Part shown: piece by piece, positions 48,531 to 57,778 of the stretch | Layout: every line of letters begins with the position of its first letter | How positions within the stretch are numbered: the stretch's first letter is position 1 | Source of the DNA: a cyanobiont of Ornithocercus magnificus | GTDB taxonomy: Bacteria > Cyanobacteriota > Cyanobacteriia > PCC-6307 > Cyanobiaceae | NCBI GenBank assembly: GCA_007996965.1 | Contig: BIMP01000001.1 | Coordinates: forward strand, 1,240,001 to 1,304,000 | DNA: 64,000 nucleotides | Reading direction: 5' to 3' | Notes under the pieces: generated by a model | Databases searched by the model: none | Seen by the model: only the letters and a program-made list of their open reading frames with translations | Told to the model about the DNA's origin: nothing | Position numbers and translations under genes: made by a program

Positions 48531-49154
48531 TCAGGTTAAGGTGATGCTGCCCGTCTTAAGATTTAGGCGCTTTACCGGGTCTCCAAAACCTGGGCTAACC
48601 AGGCCACTATCTGTAAGATCAGGATCAATACAGGCACTGTAAATAGTGAGATCTGGAAGGCACTCGCCAAGCTGTTTCAATCCTGCACTGGACGCCAAGG
48701 CGGCAATCACTCGTAGCTGTCTAGGGTTACAGCCTTGTTCTAGAAGCGACCTGATTGTTGCTAGCAGCCGACTGTCACCTCCAATCTGGTCTGTATATAT
48801 TATTAGGCCTTCATGTGTGCTAACATGTCCCGGTACTCCATCTATGCACAGAGAAGCGTTGGGCAAGACAGTACGCCCACCTTGCCATAGAAATATACCT
48901 GCTGGTGGCAGTAGCAACACTATTAAGCTGATGCTAGAGTTAATGACGTTGCTTGTAACACTTGCCAGCGGCGTTTCCACCATCTCTTGCTGATGTGGCA
49001 ACCAATCCCTCACAGCTTCATATGTGAGCCAGCGGCCGAGCTCCTCTAAAGCGACAGTGACTAGAGCTGGTGGTGTCGATCGATGACGAAGCACCGTAAG
49101 CCAGTGGGCGATTAGGGGGTGTGGTGGCACCACTACCCGCAGTGTTATTGCCAT
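48531..49154 (-). CDS. UPRTase-like protein lacking the PRPP loop
   Basis: About 207 residues from the ATG at 49154 (another ATG at 49193). The framework of uracil phosphoribosyltransferase is recognisable: HPLIAHWLTVLR, RWLTYEAVRDWLP, and PDLTIYSACIDPDLTDSGLVSPGFGDPVKRL. The PRPP-binding loop expected as DPMLATGGS reads TDQIGGDSR here, and the late GDAGDR becomes GDPVKR. A catalytic UPRTase is therefore doubtful; a regulatory or binding role is possible. Confidence 0.75.
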   Translation of the reverse strand: MAITLRVVVPPHPLIAHWLTVLRHRSTPPALVTVALEELGRWLTYEAVRDWLPHQQEMVETPLASVTSNVINSSISLIVLLLPPAGIFLWQGGRTVLPNASLCIDGVPGHVSTHEGLIIYTDQIGGDSRLLATIRSLLEQGCNPRQLRVIAALASSAGLKQLGECLPDLTIYSACIDPDLTDSGLVSPGFGDPVKRLNLKTGSITLT

Positions 49155-49242
49155 AGTGCATGGATTGGTTTGAGCCGCCATAACAGTGGCCAACTCAAAT
49201 TACTTGTCTCTCAAGGCTAACCTGGTTTGTTCGGACCTTCTG

Positions 49243-49764
49243 ATGTACTACTTATCCACACGTTTTCTGAAAAGCCACCTCATATCCTTTGCAGTGGCAT
49301 TCTGCATTTCGTTTATTGCTTTCCCTCTTTGCTCTGCTCAGGCAATTACTGCACCGGAACTACGTGGTCAACGTGCTATGCAAGACATATCTAGCGATAT
49401 GCATGGTAGGGACCTAAAGCAGCAGGAATTTCTTAAAGCTGATCTTCGGCAGGTTGACCTTGGTAAAGCTGACCTTCGCGGTGCTGTGATTAATACATCA
49501 CAGCTGGATGGTGCTGATCTTCGCGGTGCTGATCTCGAGGATGTAGTTGCCTTTTCTAGCCGTTTTGATGGTGCCGATCTTCGCGATGCAAACCTCACTA
49601 ACGCAATGCTTATGCAAAGCCGCTTTGATGAGGCCCATATTGAAGGAGCAGATTTTAGCAATGCAGTGATAGACTTGCCCCAGCAAAAAGCCCTGTGCGC
49701 GAGAGCCAGGGGTGTCAACAGTCGCAGTGGAATTAGTACACGCGAGAGCCTAGGTTGTCGCTAA
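49243..49764 (+). CDS. Secreted pentapeptide-repeat protein
   Basis: About 173 residues from the ATG at 49243; the frame is open to 49186 but overlaps the divergent gene. A signal peptide (SFAVAFCISFIAFPLCSAQA) is followed by pentapeptide repeats of the A(D/N)Lxx type: KADLRQVDLGKADLRGA, DGADLRGADLED, DGADLRDANL. They should form a right-handed quadrilateral beta-helix in the thylakoid lumen or periplasm. Function unknown. The stop overlaps the CobW start. Confidence 0.87.
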   Translation: MYYLSTRFLKSHLISFAVAFCISFIAFPLCSAQAITAPELRGQRAMQDISSDMHGRDLKQQEFLKADLRQVDLGKADLRGAVINTSQLDGADLRGADLEDVVAFSSRFDGADLRDANLTNAMLMQSRFDEAHIEGADFSNAVIDLPQQKALCARARGVNSRSGISTRESLGCR

Positions 49765-50882
49765 TGAAACAACGTCTTCCTGTAACAATTATTACTGGCT
49801 TCCTCGGTGCTGGCAAAACCACATTATTGCGCTACCTTCTCTGCCACAGTCATCAGCGTCTTGCGGTAATGGTCAATGAGTTCGGGACTGTTGGCCTTGA
49901 TGGTGATCTAATTCGTAGTTGTGGCTTCTGTGACGAGGGCGAGCTTGATAGCCGAGTAATTGAGCTCACTAATGGCTGTCTCTGCTGCACAGTGCAGGAT
50001 GAATTTCTTCCTAGTATAGAACTATTGCTCAAGCGCTCGGAGCAGATAGACGGAATTGTTATAGAGACCAGCGGCTTGGCCCTGCCTGGACCACTTTTGC
50101 AGGCACTTAACTGGCCACGCGTACGCACTCGTGTACATGTTAACGGTGTAGTGACAGTTGTGGACGGGGAAGCTCTTTGTGCTGGTAGCCCTATTAGTAA
50201 TCCTGTAGCACTTGAGCAGCAGCGACGTGAGGATCCCAGCCTGGAGCACATCACTGCGGTGAATGACTTGTTTAATAACCAGTTACAGCTAGCAGACCAA
50301 GTACTTATAAGTCGAGCAGACCGCATCACCATTGAGGAACTTGATCAAGTTTGCTGCTGCCTACGAAGCAATGTAAGGCCAGGAACACCTATCTTATCCA
50401 TGGAGCAGGGCAAAATTGATCCTCTAGTTGTGCTTGGCCCACAACATTCTAGTTTACCAGAACGAAGCTTAATCACCTTGTCTAGCAGTAGTTCTAACAG
50501 TTACCTTCAAGATCACCACGACAGTCATAGCCATATTGCAGTGGTTAGCAGCCTTGTGCGTTATGACGGATATGTGGAGCGTAGTGAGATTGAGCGTTTG
50601 CTTCCAGATCTAGTCTGCCGCCACCAAGTAATCCGCATTAAGGGTCATATCTGGTTAAAGGATAAACCTCTTCCGCTTCAGCTACAGATGGTTGGACCCC
50701 GTCTGAATAGCTGGTTTGAAGCTACCTCTACACAATCTTGGCGTCCACCTAGTGGTAGTGGTGTTGACCTTGTAATGCTTGGCTTACAAGATTCAGCAAT
50801 GGCAGAGCTAGAATCTATCCTAGGCAATTTGTTTAATACTTGTCAGGGAGCTACCGTGCTTTCTTTATCAGGTCTAGACTAG
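49764..50882 (+). CDS. CobW/COG0523 family GTP-dependent metallochaperone
   Basis: About 372 residues from the ATG at 49764. P-loop GFLGAGKT at 12-19, the metal-binding ELTNGCLCCTV (CxCC), and the central histidine-rich DHHDSHSHIAV support COG0523. The usual NKxD guanine motif reads SRAD here. Proteins of this group insert or deliver Co or Zn; the substrate is not decided by sequence. Although it is often labelled CobW for cobalamin synthesis, no cob gene is nearby. Confidence 0.85.
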   Translation: MKQRLPVTIITGFLGAGKTTLLRYLLCHSHQRLAVMVNEFGTVGLDGDLIRSCGFCDEGELDSRVIELTNGCLCCTVQDEFLPSIELLLKRSEQIDGIVIETSGLALPGPLLQALNWPRVRTRVHVNGVVTVVDGEALCAGSPISNPVALEQQRREDPSLEHITAVNDLFNNQLQLADQVLISRADRITIEELDQVCCCLRSNVRPGTPILSMEQGKIDPLVVLGPQHSSLPERSLITLSSSSSNSYLQDHHDSHSHIAVVSSLVRYDGYVERSEIERLLPDLVCRHQVIRIKGHIWLKDKPLPLQLQMVGPRLNSWFEATSTQSWRPPSGSGVDLVMLGLQDSAMAELESILGNLFNTCQGATVLSLSGLD

Positions 50883-51382
50883 GAATATCCTCATCTAGAT
50901 CAAGTTCACGCTAGGTTTAGCTTAGAAGGCTTGCCTTGAAACTTACTCTAATCATTTTATAGTATTACAGCTAACTATATTAAAGCACTCTACTAAGTTA
51001 ACTCCGCAATTAATTAATTGTGGTCAAGACATATAAAATTTTCTAGCTGCAAGTACTTAAAATTCAACAATCGAATTGTTGGCCCAGGGATAGTATCTAG
51101 TCAACTAAATATACGGCCGGTACAACAATTATCTCGAGACCTGGTAAAATGGTAATGCTTTATAGTAAAGGATATTAAGTTCTTAAGTTTTGAGCCAGAG
51201 CCGCTACGCGAGAAAGACATGTCTTCCCTACGGTATGCCCAGATACAAAAGTCTGTAATTGCCCTAGCTATTTAGCTGGATCTCTAAATTTTCCATTACT
51301 AGCAGTTTCTGCAGCCGGACTGTTTTCCCATTCTTAATGCATATGAGCTAGTAGTAGTATTAACTTTGTCTTGTACAGTTAG
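50883..51382. other. Gene-free stretch of 500 bp
   Basis: AT-rich sequence with no recognised coding frame or RNA. It contains a perfect 7-bp stem CAACAAT/ATTGTTG (51065-51071 with 51075-51081, loop CGA). It separates cobW from the EcsC-like gene and should include that gene's promoter. Confidence 0.5.
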
Positions 51383-52060
51383 TTGCCCTGGCCACACTTG
51401 CATCAAATCCAAACCGCCACAGAGCTGTTAGACTGGATTATCAGCTTCGATGCTCGAAAAGTTAGGGACCGGGTCGCTTCAATGCGACACCGCTGGCCCG
51501 ATGCAACACCTTATGAATTAGCTGAGCGGGCTTTTGCATCAGCACGTTTCCGTGTCATTGCTGCTGGGGCTGCACTGGGCATAGCAGCAAATCCTGCACT
51601 CACTGTAGCTAGTACCCTAGCTGATGTCTCGATGACCACGCGTACTCAGGTGTTCGCAGCTGCTTGTGCTGCCGAACTTCTCATACCAGGTTTTCTTGAC
51701 ACTGAGACAGCTCGTTATGAGCTTCTTCTTCCAATATTTGGAACAAGCGTGCTCAGTCAGATCGGGATTGAGCTCGGGCTTAAAGCTACACGCTTTGCTA
51801 CCCGAGAGATGATACTGAAAGTACTCAGCAGTCACACTGCTACTACAATAGGCAAGATGCTGAGCTACACATTCGGGCTACGACTCAGCCAGCGTGGCCT
51901 TGCTACCAAGACTGTGCCAGTTGTTGGCGGCATCCTAGGCGGAACCTGGAATGCTGTTGAAGTAGAGATAGTTCGTATACGAACATTGCGTTATCTGACT
52001 AACCAGGCTATGGATTTAGGTGACGCAATCGATATTGACGTTGTCACTGTCACAACTTAA
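51383..52060 (+). CDS. EcsC/DUF697-like protein (tentative)
   Basis: 225 residues from a TTG at 51383, right after an in-frame stop. Two hydrophobic/alanine-rich regions (FRVIAAGAALGIAANPALTVASTLADV, TQVFAAACAAELLIPGF) and a late KTVPVVGGILGGTWNAVEVE resemble the EcsC or DUF697 pattern of paired amphipathic helices ending in a PxxGGxxGG turn. The match is by eye only. It is isolated by gene-free DNA on both sides. Function unknown. Confidence 0.6.
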   Translation: MPWPHLHQIQTATELLDWIISFDARKVRDRVASMRHRWPDATPYELAERAFASARFRVIAAGAALGIAANPALTVASTLADVSMTTRTQVFAAACAAELLIPGFLDTETARYELLLPIFGTSVLSQIGIELGLKATRFATREMILKVLSSHTATTIGKMLSYTFGLRLSQRGLATKTVPVVGGILGGTWNAVEVEIVRIRTLRYLTNQAMDLGDAIDIDVVTVTT

Positions 52061-52445
52061 CAGCTCATAAGCTCAGCTCTGTCTACGGATACCAATGTGA
52101 CCAACTCTGAAAAAGACGGGTGCATCTGATTTTGACAATATCAAGAATTTATCGCTCCCGACCGGTAGTAATGCTGGAAACTATTAGAAAAGACAATTTA
52201 CTTAAGTAACTAGCAACAAATCATGTCTCCGCTACCTAACTATTGTCTAATAGCAGAAGTAACCTGAGCTGGAGTTCAGATATTCGCTGTACTAGTGCTA
52301 AAAGCCCACAAAGAAACAAGAAACCTAGACTAGGGCGCATAAACCTCATAATTAATCTCAGCTAAAAGGTCCCCTGCTACCGTATATAGTTGGATAATAC
52401 AGTGGTAAAGTTATTTACCAGAATCTAGCCTTCTTCAGCAAGCTT
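52061..52445. other. Gene-free stretch of about 385 bp before purS
   Basis: No coding frame or RNA recognised. Near its end, 26 bp before purS, TGGTAAA (52403-52409) pairs exactly with TTTACCA (52414-52420) around GTTA. Just upstream lies TTGGATAATAC, which contains a GATAAT element resembling a -10 box. The hairpin would then lie at the very 5' end of the pur transcript. Confidence 0.45.
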
Positions 52446-52700
52446 GTGCCGTGCTACCAAACTCGTGCCCTTGTTAGGCTGCGCCCTTCAGTCCTTGATC
52501 CCGCAGGTGAAGCAACACGTGCTGCTGCAGTACGACTTGGTGTAGAAGGCATTAAGCGTCTACGCATCGGTAAGTTGATTGATCTGGAGATAGAAGCCCC
52601 AGATGAACAGGAGGCGCGCAGACAGCTCGAGTTTCTAGCTGAGCGTCTGCTAGCTAATCCTGTTATTGAGAGCTGGTCACTTGAAGAATTATCACCATGA
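52446..52700 (+). CDS. purS: Phosphoribosylformylglycinamidine synthase subunit PurS
   Basis: 84 residues from a GTG at 52446. [19 protein letters not shown], and [20 protein letters not shown] are the PurS signature. It forms the FGAM synthase complex with PurQ and PurL. Its stop overlaps the purQ start by 4 nt. The N-terminus (VPCYQTRAL) is a little divergent from relatives. Confidence 0.94.
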   Translation: MPCYQTRALVRLRPSVLDPAGEATRAAAVRLGVEGIKRLRIGKLIDLEIEAPDEQEARRQLEFLAERLLANPVIESWSLEELSP

Positions 52701-53350
52701 GGATTGGGGTAGTAATTTTTCCAGGATCTAATTGTGACCGAGACGTGCGCTGGGCTACCGAGGGTTGCCTTGGATTGCCAACTCACTTTATCTGGCATGA
52801 AGAACGTGACCTGAGCAAGTTTGATGCTGTCGTCTTACCTGGTGGATTTAGCTATGGCGATTATCTCCGCTGTGGTGCTATTGCTCGCTTTGCACCTGTC
52901 CTTGAGTCTCTCTCTGAATTTGCTGCATATGGAGGTCGCGTTCTTGGTATATGTAATGGTTTTCAGATATTAACAGAACTTGGCTTATTACCCGGTGCGC
53001 TCACGCGCAACAAAGGTCTCAACTTCATCTGTGAGGATACTCAGCTGGTAGTATCTAGCAACCGCTCAGCATGGCTAGGCAGGTGTAATAAAGGCGATTC
53101 ACTTACCCTTCCGATTGCACATGGTGAGGGTTGTTTTCAGTGCACAGATGATGTTTTGCACCGTCTCGAAGATGACAATGCTATTGCCCTACGCTACGTT
53201 GTTAACCCCAATGGATCAGTATCGAACATTGCTGGCATTACTAATGCTGCTGGAAATGTCTTAGGCTTAATGCCTCACCCTGAGAGAGCTTGCGATCGGG
53301 TTACCGGAGGCACTGATGGCCAGATCTTATTGCGAACCCTACTTGACTAA
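52697..53350 (+). CDS. purQ: Phosphoribosylformylglycinamidine synthase subunit PurQ
   Basis: 217 residues. A class I glutamine amidotransferase with [28 protein letters not shown], the nucleophilic cysteine in [14 protein letters not shown] and the catalytic histidine-glutamate in LMPHPERA. It supplies ammonia to the PurL active site in purine synthesis. purL is not in the window. Confidence 0.96.
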   Translation: MRIGVVIFPGSNCDRDVRWATEGCLGLPTHFIWHEERDLSKFDAVVLPGGFSYGDYLRCGAIARFAPVLESLSEFAAYGGRVLGICNGFQILTELGLLPGALTRNKGLNFICEDTQLVVSSNRSAWLGRCNKGDSLTLPIAHGEGCFQCTDDVLHRLEDDNAIALRYVVNPNGSVSNIAGITNAAGNVLGLMPHPERACDRVTGGTDGQILLRTLLD

Positions 53351-53416
53351 GTTAAGATAGAAAGCCTGAGATAAACTCTATGGGCTGTAGTCAGTAGCGA
53401 AGTTTTAGATATTGTG

Positions 53417-53441
53417 AGCAGCGGAGGGTCACTCCGCTGCT
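53417..53441. terminator. Strong hairpin between convergent purQ and fba
   Basis: AGCAGCGGAG (53417-53426) pairs perfectly with CTCCGCTGCT (53432-53441) around GGTCA. The 10-bp GC-rich stem lies between the ends of purQ and fba, so it likely acts for both strands. No long T-run follows, which leaves the mechanism open. Confidence 0.65.
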
Positions 53442-53458
53442 ACATTAAAGTTACAAAG

Positions 53459-54541
53459 TTACTTAGACACAGCGGTGACAGCTGTCTTCGGATCTAGTTC
53501 TCCCTTAGAATAAAGACCAGCATAGAAGCTGATGCTCTGTTGTTTGATCTTGCTGGCATTGCCAGCACACCAGAATTGTTGATAGCGGTCAAGGCAGATC
53601 TGCTTCATATATTTGCGCGCTGGCTTGTTGAAGTGCCGTGGGTCAAAATTGGTAGGGTCAGCATGGGCAGCTTCTCGCACAGCAGCGGTAAAGGCAAGAC
53701 GGTTATCTGTATCGATATTCACTTTACGTACGCCATTCCTGATACCTTCTTGAATTTCTTCCACAGGTACACCATAAGTTTCAGGAATGTTGCCACCGTA
53801 CTTGTTAATCATATCTAGCCATTCCTGAGGAACAGAAGAGGAGCCATGCATTACTAGGTGAGTGTTGGGAATTGTCTTATGAATTTCAGCAATGCGACTG
53901 ATGGCTAATACCTCGCCAGTAGGCTTGCGAGTAAACTTGTAAGCACCATGGCTGGTCCCGATCGCGATGGCCAAAGCGTCTACCTTTGTCTTGGAGACAA
54001 AGTCAGCAGCTTCAGAGGGGTCAGTAAGCAGCATATCTTTAGATAATTCGCCCTCAAAGCCATGACCGTCCTCAGCATCACCTTTGCCAGTCTCTAGAGA
54101 GCCTAGGCAGCCGAGTTCACCCTCGACGCTTACACCTATGGCGTGCGCAAAGCTTACAACTTCTTTAGTGATCTTGACATTATATTCGTAACTAGCAGGA
54201 GTTTTGGCATCCGCCTCTAGGGAGCCATCCATCATTACAGAGGTGAAGCCATTGACTGCCGCGGAGTAGCAAGTAGAAGGAGCATTTCCGTGGTCTTGAT
54301 GCATTACTACCGGGATATGAGGGTAGGTCTCGGTGGCGGCGAGAATCAAATGACGTAGAAAAACCTCACCAGCATAGCTACGAGCCCCCCGAGACGCCTG
54401 GAGGATCACCGGGCTATCGGTCTCGGCGGCTGCTTCCATGATGGCTTGAACCTGCTCGAGGTTATTGACATTGAACGCAGGGATTCCGTAGCCGCCTTCG
54501 GCGGCGTGGTCAAGCAGGAGCCTTAGAGGAACGAGTGCCAT
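53459..54541 (-). CDS. fba: Class II fructose-bisphosphate aldolase (Calvin-cycle type)
   Basis: 360 residues. The zinc ligands lie in MHQDHGNAP and [24 protein letters not shown] and [16 protein letters not shown] complete the CbbA-type pattern. It condenses triose phosphates to FBP and also makes SBP in the Calvin cycle. It converges on purQ, separated by a strong hairpin. Confidence 0.97.
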   Translation of the reverse strand: MALVPLRLLLDHAAEGGYGIPAFNVNNLEQVQAIMEAAAETDSPVILQASRGARSYAGEVFLRHLILAATETYPHIPVVMHQDHGNAPSTCYSAAVNGFTSVMMDGSLEADAKTPASYEYNVKITKEVVSFAHAIGVSVEGELGCLGSLETGKGDAEDGHGFEGELSKDMLLTDPSEAADFVSKTKVDALAIAIGTSHGAYKFTRKPTGEVLAISRIAEIHKTIPNTHLVMHGSSSVPQEWLDMINKYGGNIPETYGVPVEEIQEGIRNGVRKVNIDTDNRLAFTAAVREAAHADPTNFDPRHFNKPARKYMKQICLDRYQQFWCAGNASKIKQQSISFYAGLYSKGELDPKTAVTAVSK

Positions 54542-54945
54542 TGGGTGTTTTGAGAGGTCCGGGACTCAGGTAGAGCTTATAACCTAAGTCAAGATCCTTT
54601 ATCCTAGCCATGCAGACCTTCCAATGTCGCGTACTAAGTCCCTATCTTTAGTAGTGACAGGCAGCGGGATCTCTTGGGGGTGTAGTTAGCAGAGGTCAAC
54701 ATCGAAATAATTAAGTAAGCTACTTACCAGTTTGGCAAGGTGTGGTTTAACATCAGCGATCTACAGCAGCCCTATCTGACAAGTCTAGAATCCCACTTGC
54801 TCAAGATGCCTTATCTAGACTGACTAATACCTTGCTAACCAAGTAGATTTGCTAGGATAGCCTTTAAGCTATATCCTTGTCTTTAGCAGATTCGAAGTCC
54901 TGATAATGTACTAATACCATCAATGAGAATCTAGAAGTCTCCTAG
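54542..54945. other. Gene-free stretch of about 400 bp
   Basis: It separates the fba start from the oxidoreductase stop, both on the minus strand, so the fba promoter must lie here. No coding frame or RNA was recognised. A small inverted repeat TAAGTA-AGC-TACTTA is present near 54712-54726. Confidence 0.45.
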
Positions 54946-56052
54946 CTAATTAAACGTAGCTGCGGTAAATTTGGCTTTAGTACTAGCCAACACCTGATCG
55001 CAGGCTTGCTGACTTTCAAATCCCTCCATCAAGCCCGGTACCATAGGCCTATTGCTACGTACGCTCTCAACCCACCAGCTCTGAAGCCGTGCAACTGGAG
55101 CTATTCGACCGTCGCCCCAAGTCTTACTAAAGGCAAGATCGGGAGCAGCAGGAATACTACGAGGTGTTTCTCCAGCAGGGGCATGCCAAAGCCCAAAGCC
55201 ATGTACATAGTCTTTCTGGTTACTGCTACCCAAGATTAAGGTACCTTGTGATCCATAGACCTCTAACCAACATCCACGCCCACAGCGAGCCACCGAGGAA
55301 AGGGTTATCTGAGCAGGAACATAACGATCTGGGCTGTCACTAATCTGTAGCTGCGCTTGTATTAAAGAAATATCCTCTGCGTCAACTCTAGCAGTACCAC
55401 CAGCGAGATAAGGCCTTTGGCTAATTGAGATGCTGTTTGTAGCCTGAACCTTACTTACCGGTCCAACCATCCAACTCAGCATGTCGAATGCATGGGTACC
55501 GAGAGCACCAATTACGCCTCCACCAGCTGAAGCCTGAGAGTACCAACTCCAGGGGCGTTTTTCGTCAGCACGGCTGCTCATTAACCAGTCAAGTTTTACA
55601 AGCCAAGGGGTTCCAACAGCACCATCTGCTAGCAAACGCTGAGCTTGCATGAACAGAGGAACAGCTCTGTACTCAAAGTTTACCGCCACACTTCGCTGGT
55701 GTCGCATAGCAAGACGCTGTAGCTCCGCAACTTGACCAGCTTTAAGAGCTGCAGGTTTCTCCAAAAGCAAGTGCTTGCCCGCATCTAGTGCCTGTTGCGC
55801 TAATCTGAAGCGTGGCTCAGGTGGGGTAGCAATGATCACCGCATCAATTTCAGGGTCGTGCAGGAGAGTGTCCCAGTCGTCGTAACCGCGTAGGTTGTGC
55901 TGTTCTGTCGCCTGCTGCAGCCGATTGCGACGAGGATGCCAGAGAGCTACTGCTTGTAGCTCAGGGTTCGACCGCAAAGCCTCAAGGTGGACAGCCTCGC
56001 CGAAGCCGAGACCTGCTATAGCCACCATGATGGGTTGTGGTTTGCGCGACAT
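54946..56052 (-). CDS. Gfo/Idh/MocA family oxidoreductase
   Basis: 368 residues. An N-terminal Rossmann motif (VAIAGLGFGEAVHLEAL), the EKPAALKAGQ stretch with the catalytic lysine, and GGGVIGALGTHAFDMLSW in the C-terminal domain define the family. It is an NAD(P)-dependent sugar or inositol-type dehydrogenase; the substrate is unknown. It starts 24 bp after a small secreted-protein gene on the same strand. Confidence 0.9.
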   Translation of the reverse strand: MSRKPQPIMVAIAGLGFGEAVHLEALRSNPELQAVALWHPRRNRLQQATEQHNLRGYDDWDTLLHDPEIDAVIIATPPEPRFRLAQQALDAGKHLLLEKPAALKAGQVAELQRLAMRHQRSVAVNFEYRAVPLFMQAQRLLADGAVGTPWLVKLDWLMSSRADEKRPWSWYSQASAGGGVIGALGTHAFDMLSWMVGPVSKVQATNSISISQRPYLAGGTARVDAEDISLIQAQLQISDSPDRYVPAQITLSSVARCGRGCWLEVYGSQGTLILGSSNQKDYVHGFGLWHAPAGETPRSIPAAPDLAFSKTWGDGRIAPVARLQSWWVESVRSNRPMVPGLMEGFESQQACDQVLASTKAKFTAATFN

Positions 56053-56076
56053 ATTATATCAGTCTATAGGGTGGAC

Positions 56077-56454
56077 TCAGCTTAAGTTGATGTTGCAGAC
56101 ATCATCTATTACGCCGCTAATCAGCCGATCACCACCATCAAGTTCCCAACGAGCAAAAGGGCGTGGCAATCCGTTGACAGAAGTATCGCGGAAGAGCCTC
56201 TGGGCGCAGTCTATTTCCATAACGAACAGCGAGCCTGGTTGCGGAACCTCATTGTCTGCCACAGTGGGTATAAAGCGACTCAGGACTATACGCTGTCCCT
56301 CCTTATTAAGGTGTAGACTTCCCACATCCCACCATTGCTTCCCCTCTGCTGTAGCGTGGACCTCACGCCATTCAACAGGCCCTGCTTGAATCAAGGGCGG
56401 GTATAAGCTAATTGTTAATAGAACTAATAGCGCGGGCAAAATTTTCTTTCTCAT
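56077..56454 (-). CDS. Hypothetical secreted protein
   Basis: 125 residues with a clear signal peptide ([22 protein letters not shown]) and a mature domain starting [19 protein letters not shown]. The rest is beta-rich with two cysteines ([17 protein letters not shown]). No family is recognised. The ATG overlaps the accD stop by 4 nt, so it is coupled to accD, an odd partner. Confidence 0.7.
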   Translation of the reverse strand: MRKKILPALLVLLTISLYPPLIQAGPVEWREVHATAEGKQWWDVGSLHLNKEGQRIVLSRFIPTVADNEVPQPGSLFVMEIDCAQRLFRDTSVNGLPRPFARWELDGGDRLISGVIDDVCNINLS

Positions 56455-57338
56455 GCAATTGCCTCTGTCTGTACTGTAGCGTTATGCAGTCTCAGTAAAG
56501 AGGCAAGAGTCATGCGCAATTGGTTACGCGGCACAATTGTATCGACGAACCCGTGCTCCTGCAAGTACTCTGCAGTCTGAAAATTATCAGGCAATTTCTC
56601 GCGCAGCGTCTGCTCTATCACACGACGCCCAGCGAAACCTATGAGTGCCCTTGGTTCTGCCAATATTAGATCGCCAAGCATTGCGAAGCTGGCTGTTACC
56701 CCACCAGTAGTTGGGTGCGTGAGCAGAGGCATATAAAGTAGCCGAGCTTCGCGATGGCGCTCTAGTGCTCCCGAGATCTTGGCCATCTGCACAAGGCTAA
56801 GCATACCTTCTTGCATACGGGCACCGCCTGAAGCGCAAACTATTAGTAGAGGGAAACTCTGTTCTGTTGCCCGCTCAATCAATCGGGTGAGCTTTTCACC
56901 TACCACCGATCCCATTGACCCTCCCATGAAGCGAAAATCCATCACACCGAGAGCAAGTGGCATGCCATCTACCTTGCCAATACCAGTGACAACGGCATCA
57001 TGGAGACCAGTAGCTGACTGGCTATCCTGTAATCGATCGGCGTAGGCACGACGGTCCTTAAACCCAAGCGGATCGGATGGACGGAGATCACTGTCGAGAG
57101 AGTCAAAGCTGTCGCGGTCAACAATTAGCCCAATACGCTCATCACTGTGAATGCGGTGGTGGTACCCACATGCAGAGCAAACGCTGGCATTGGCTAACAG
57201 ATCTTTCCTGTAGACGACCTGACCACACTCTGGACACTTGTTCCAGAGACCATCTCCCTCCCCTTCGTCAGCTCCCTGACTCAATTTACTGACATATTGT
57301 TCCTTGCGGCGATCGGCAAACCAGTCGAAGAGGCTCAA
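56451..57338 (-). CDS. accD: Acetyl-CoA carboxylase carboxyltransferase subunit beta
   Basis: 295 residues. A zinc ribbon with Cys35, Cys38, Cys54 and Cys57 ([20 protein letters not shown]) precedes the carboxyltransferase domain with [20 protein letters not shown] and [13 protein letters not shown]. With AccA it transfers carboxyl from biotin to acetyl-CoA, starting fatty acid synthesis. Confidence 0.97.
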   Translation of the reverse strand: MSLFDWFADRRKEQYVSKLSQGADEGEGDGLWNKCPECGQVVYRKDLLANASVCSACGYHHRIHSDERIGLIVDRDSFDSLDSDLRPSDPLGFKDRRAYADRLQDSQSATGLHDAVVTGIGKVDGMPLALGVMDFRFMGGSMGSVVGEKLTRLIERATEQSFPLLIVCASGGARMQEGMLSLVQMAKISGALERHREARLLYMPLLTHPTTGGVTASFAMLGDLILAEPRALIGFAGRRVIEQTLREKLPDNFQTAEYLQEHGFVDTIVPRNQLRMTLASLLRLHNATVQTEAIA

Positions 57339-57778
57339 CTTTCAACATCCTGTCTGAATTAGAGTAATCCAAATTTGGACTACCTGTTCTACATGTCTTG
57401 CCCGCGAAGGCAGTCTAGAGTAGATTCTACTACAGCTTAGTTTGAAGCGGGACATAATAGATCCTAATATACCTGCGATTTAGGCTGGATCTGGGATAGA
57501 AGGAGTTTACAAAGTCTGTGAGGTTCCAAGTGTATAATTAAGTCTAGACCTCTACTACTATAAGGGTAGCCCAAAGATTCTACGCAGAGTCTTTTGCGAG
57601 CAAATGGCTAATTAATGTCTAGTGTATCAAGTCTTCTACAGATATATCTGTAAAGATTGTAGTCAGGGCTATCTCACAGGAACCTAGTTGTCATATTTGA
57701 ACTTCTTGAGTCCAGGGTGATTTAGATATGCTATAAGATTCTTGAAAAATGAAGATTCTGGAAGCCCCCAGTTAAAAT
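57339..57778. other. Gene-free stretch of about 440 bp
   Basis: It lies between the accD start and the prk stop, both on the minus strand, so it includes the accD promoter. The sequence is AT-rich with no recognised gene. A 16-bp palindrome at 57637-57652 is listed separately. Confidence 0.5.
57637..57652. repeat. 16-bp perfect palindrome
   Basis: TACAGATATATCTGTA is an exact palindrome in the gap between prk and accD. It is about 126 bp beyond the prk stop and about 300 bp upstream of the accD start. A dimeric DNA-binding protein site is possible. Confidence 0.55.
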
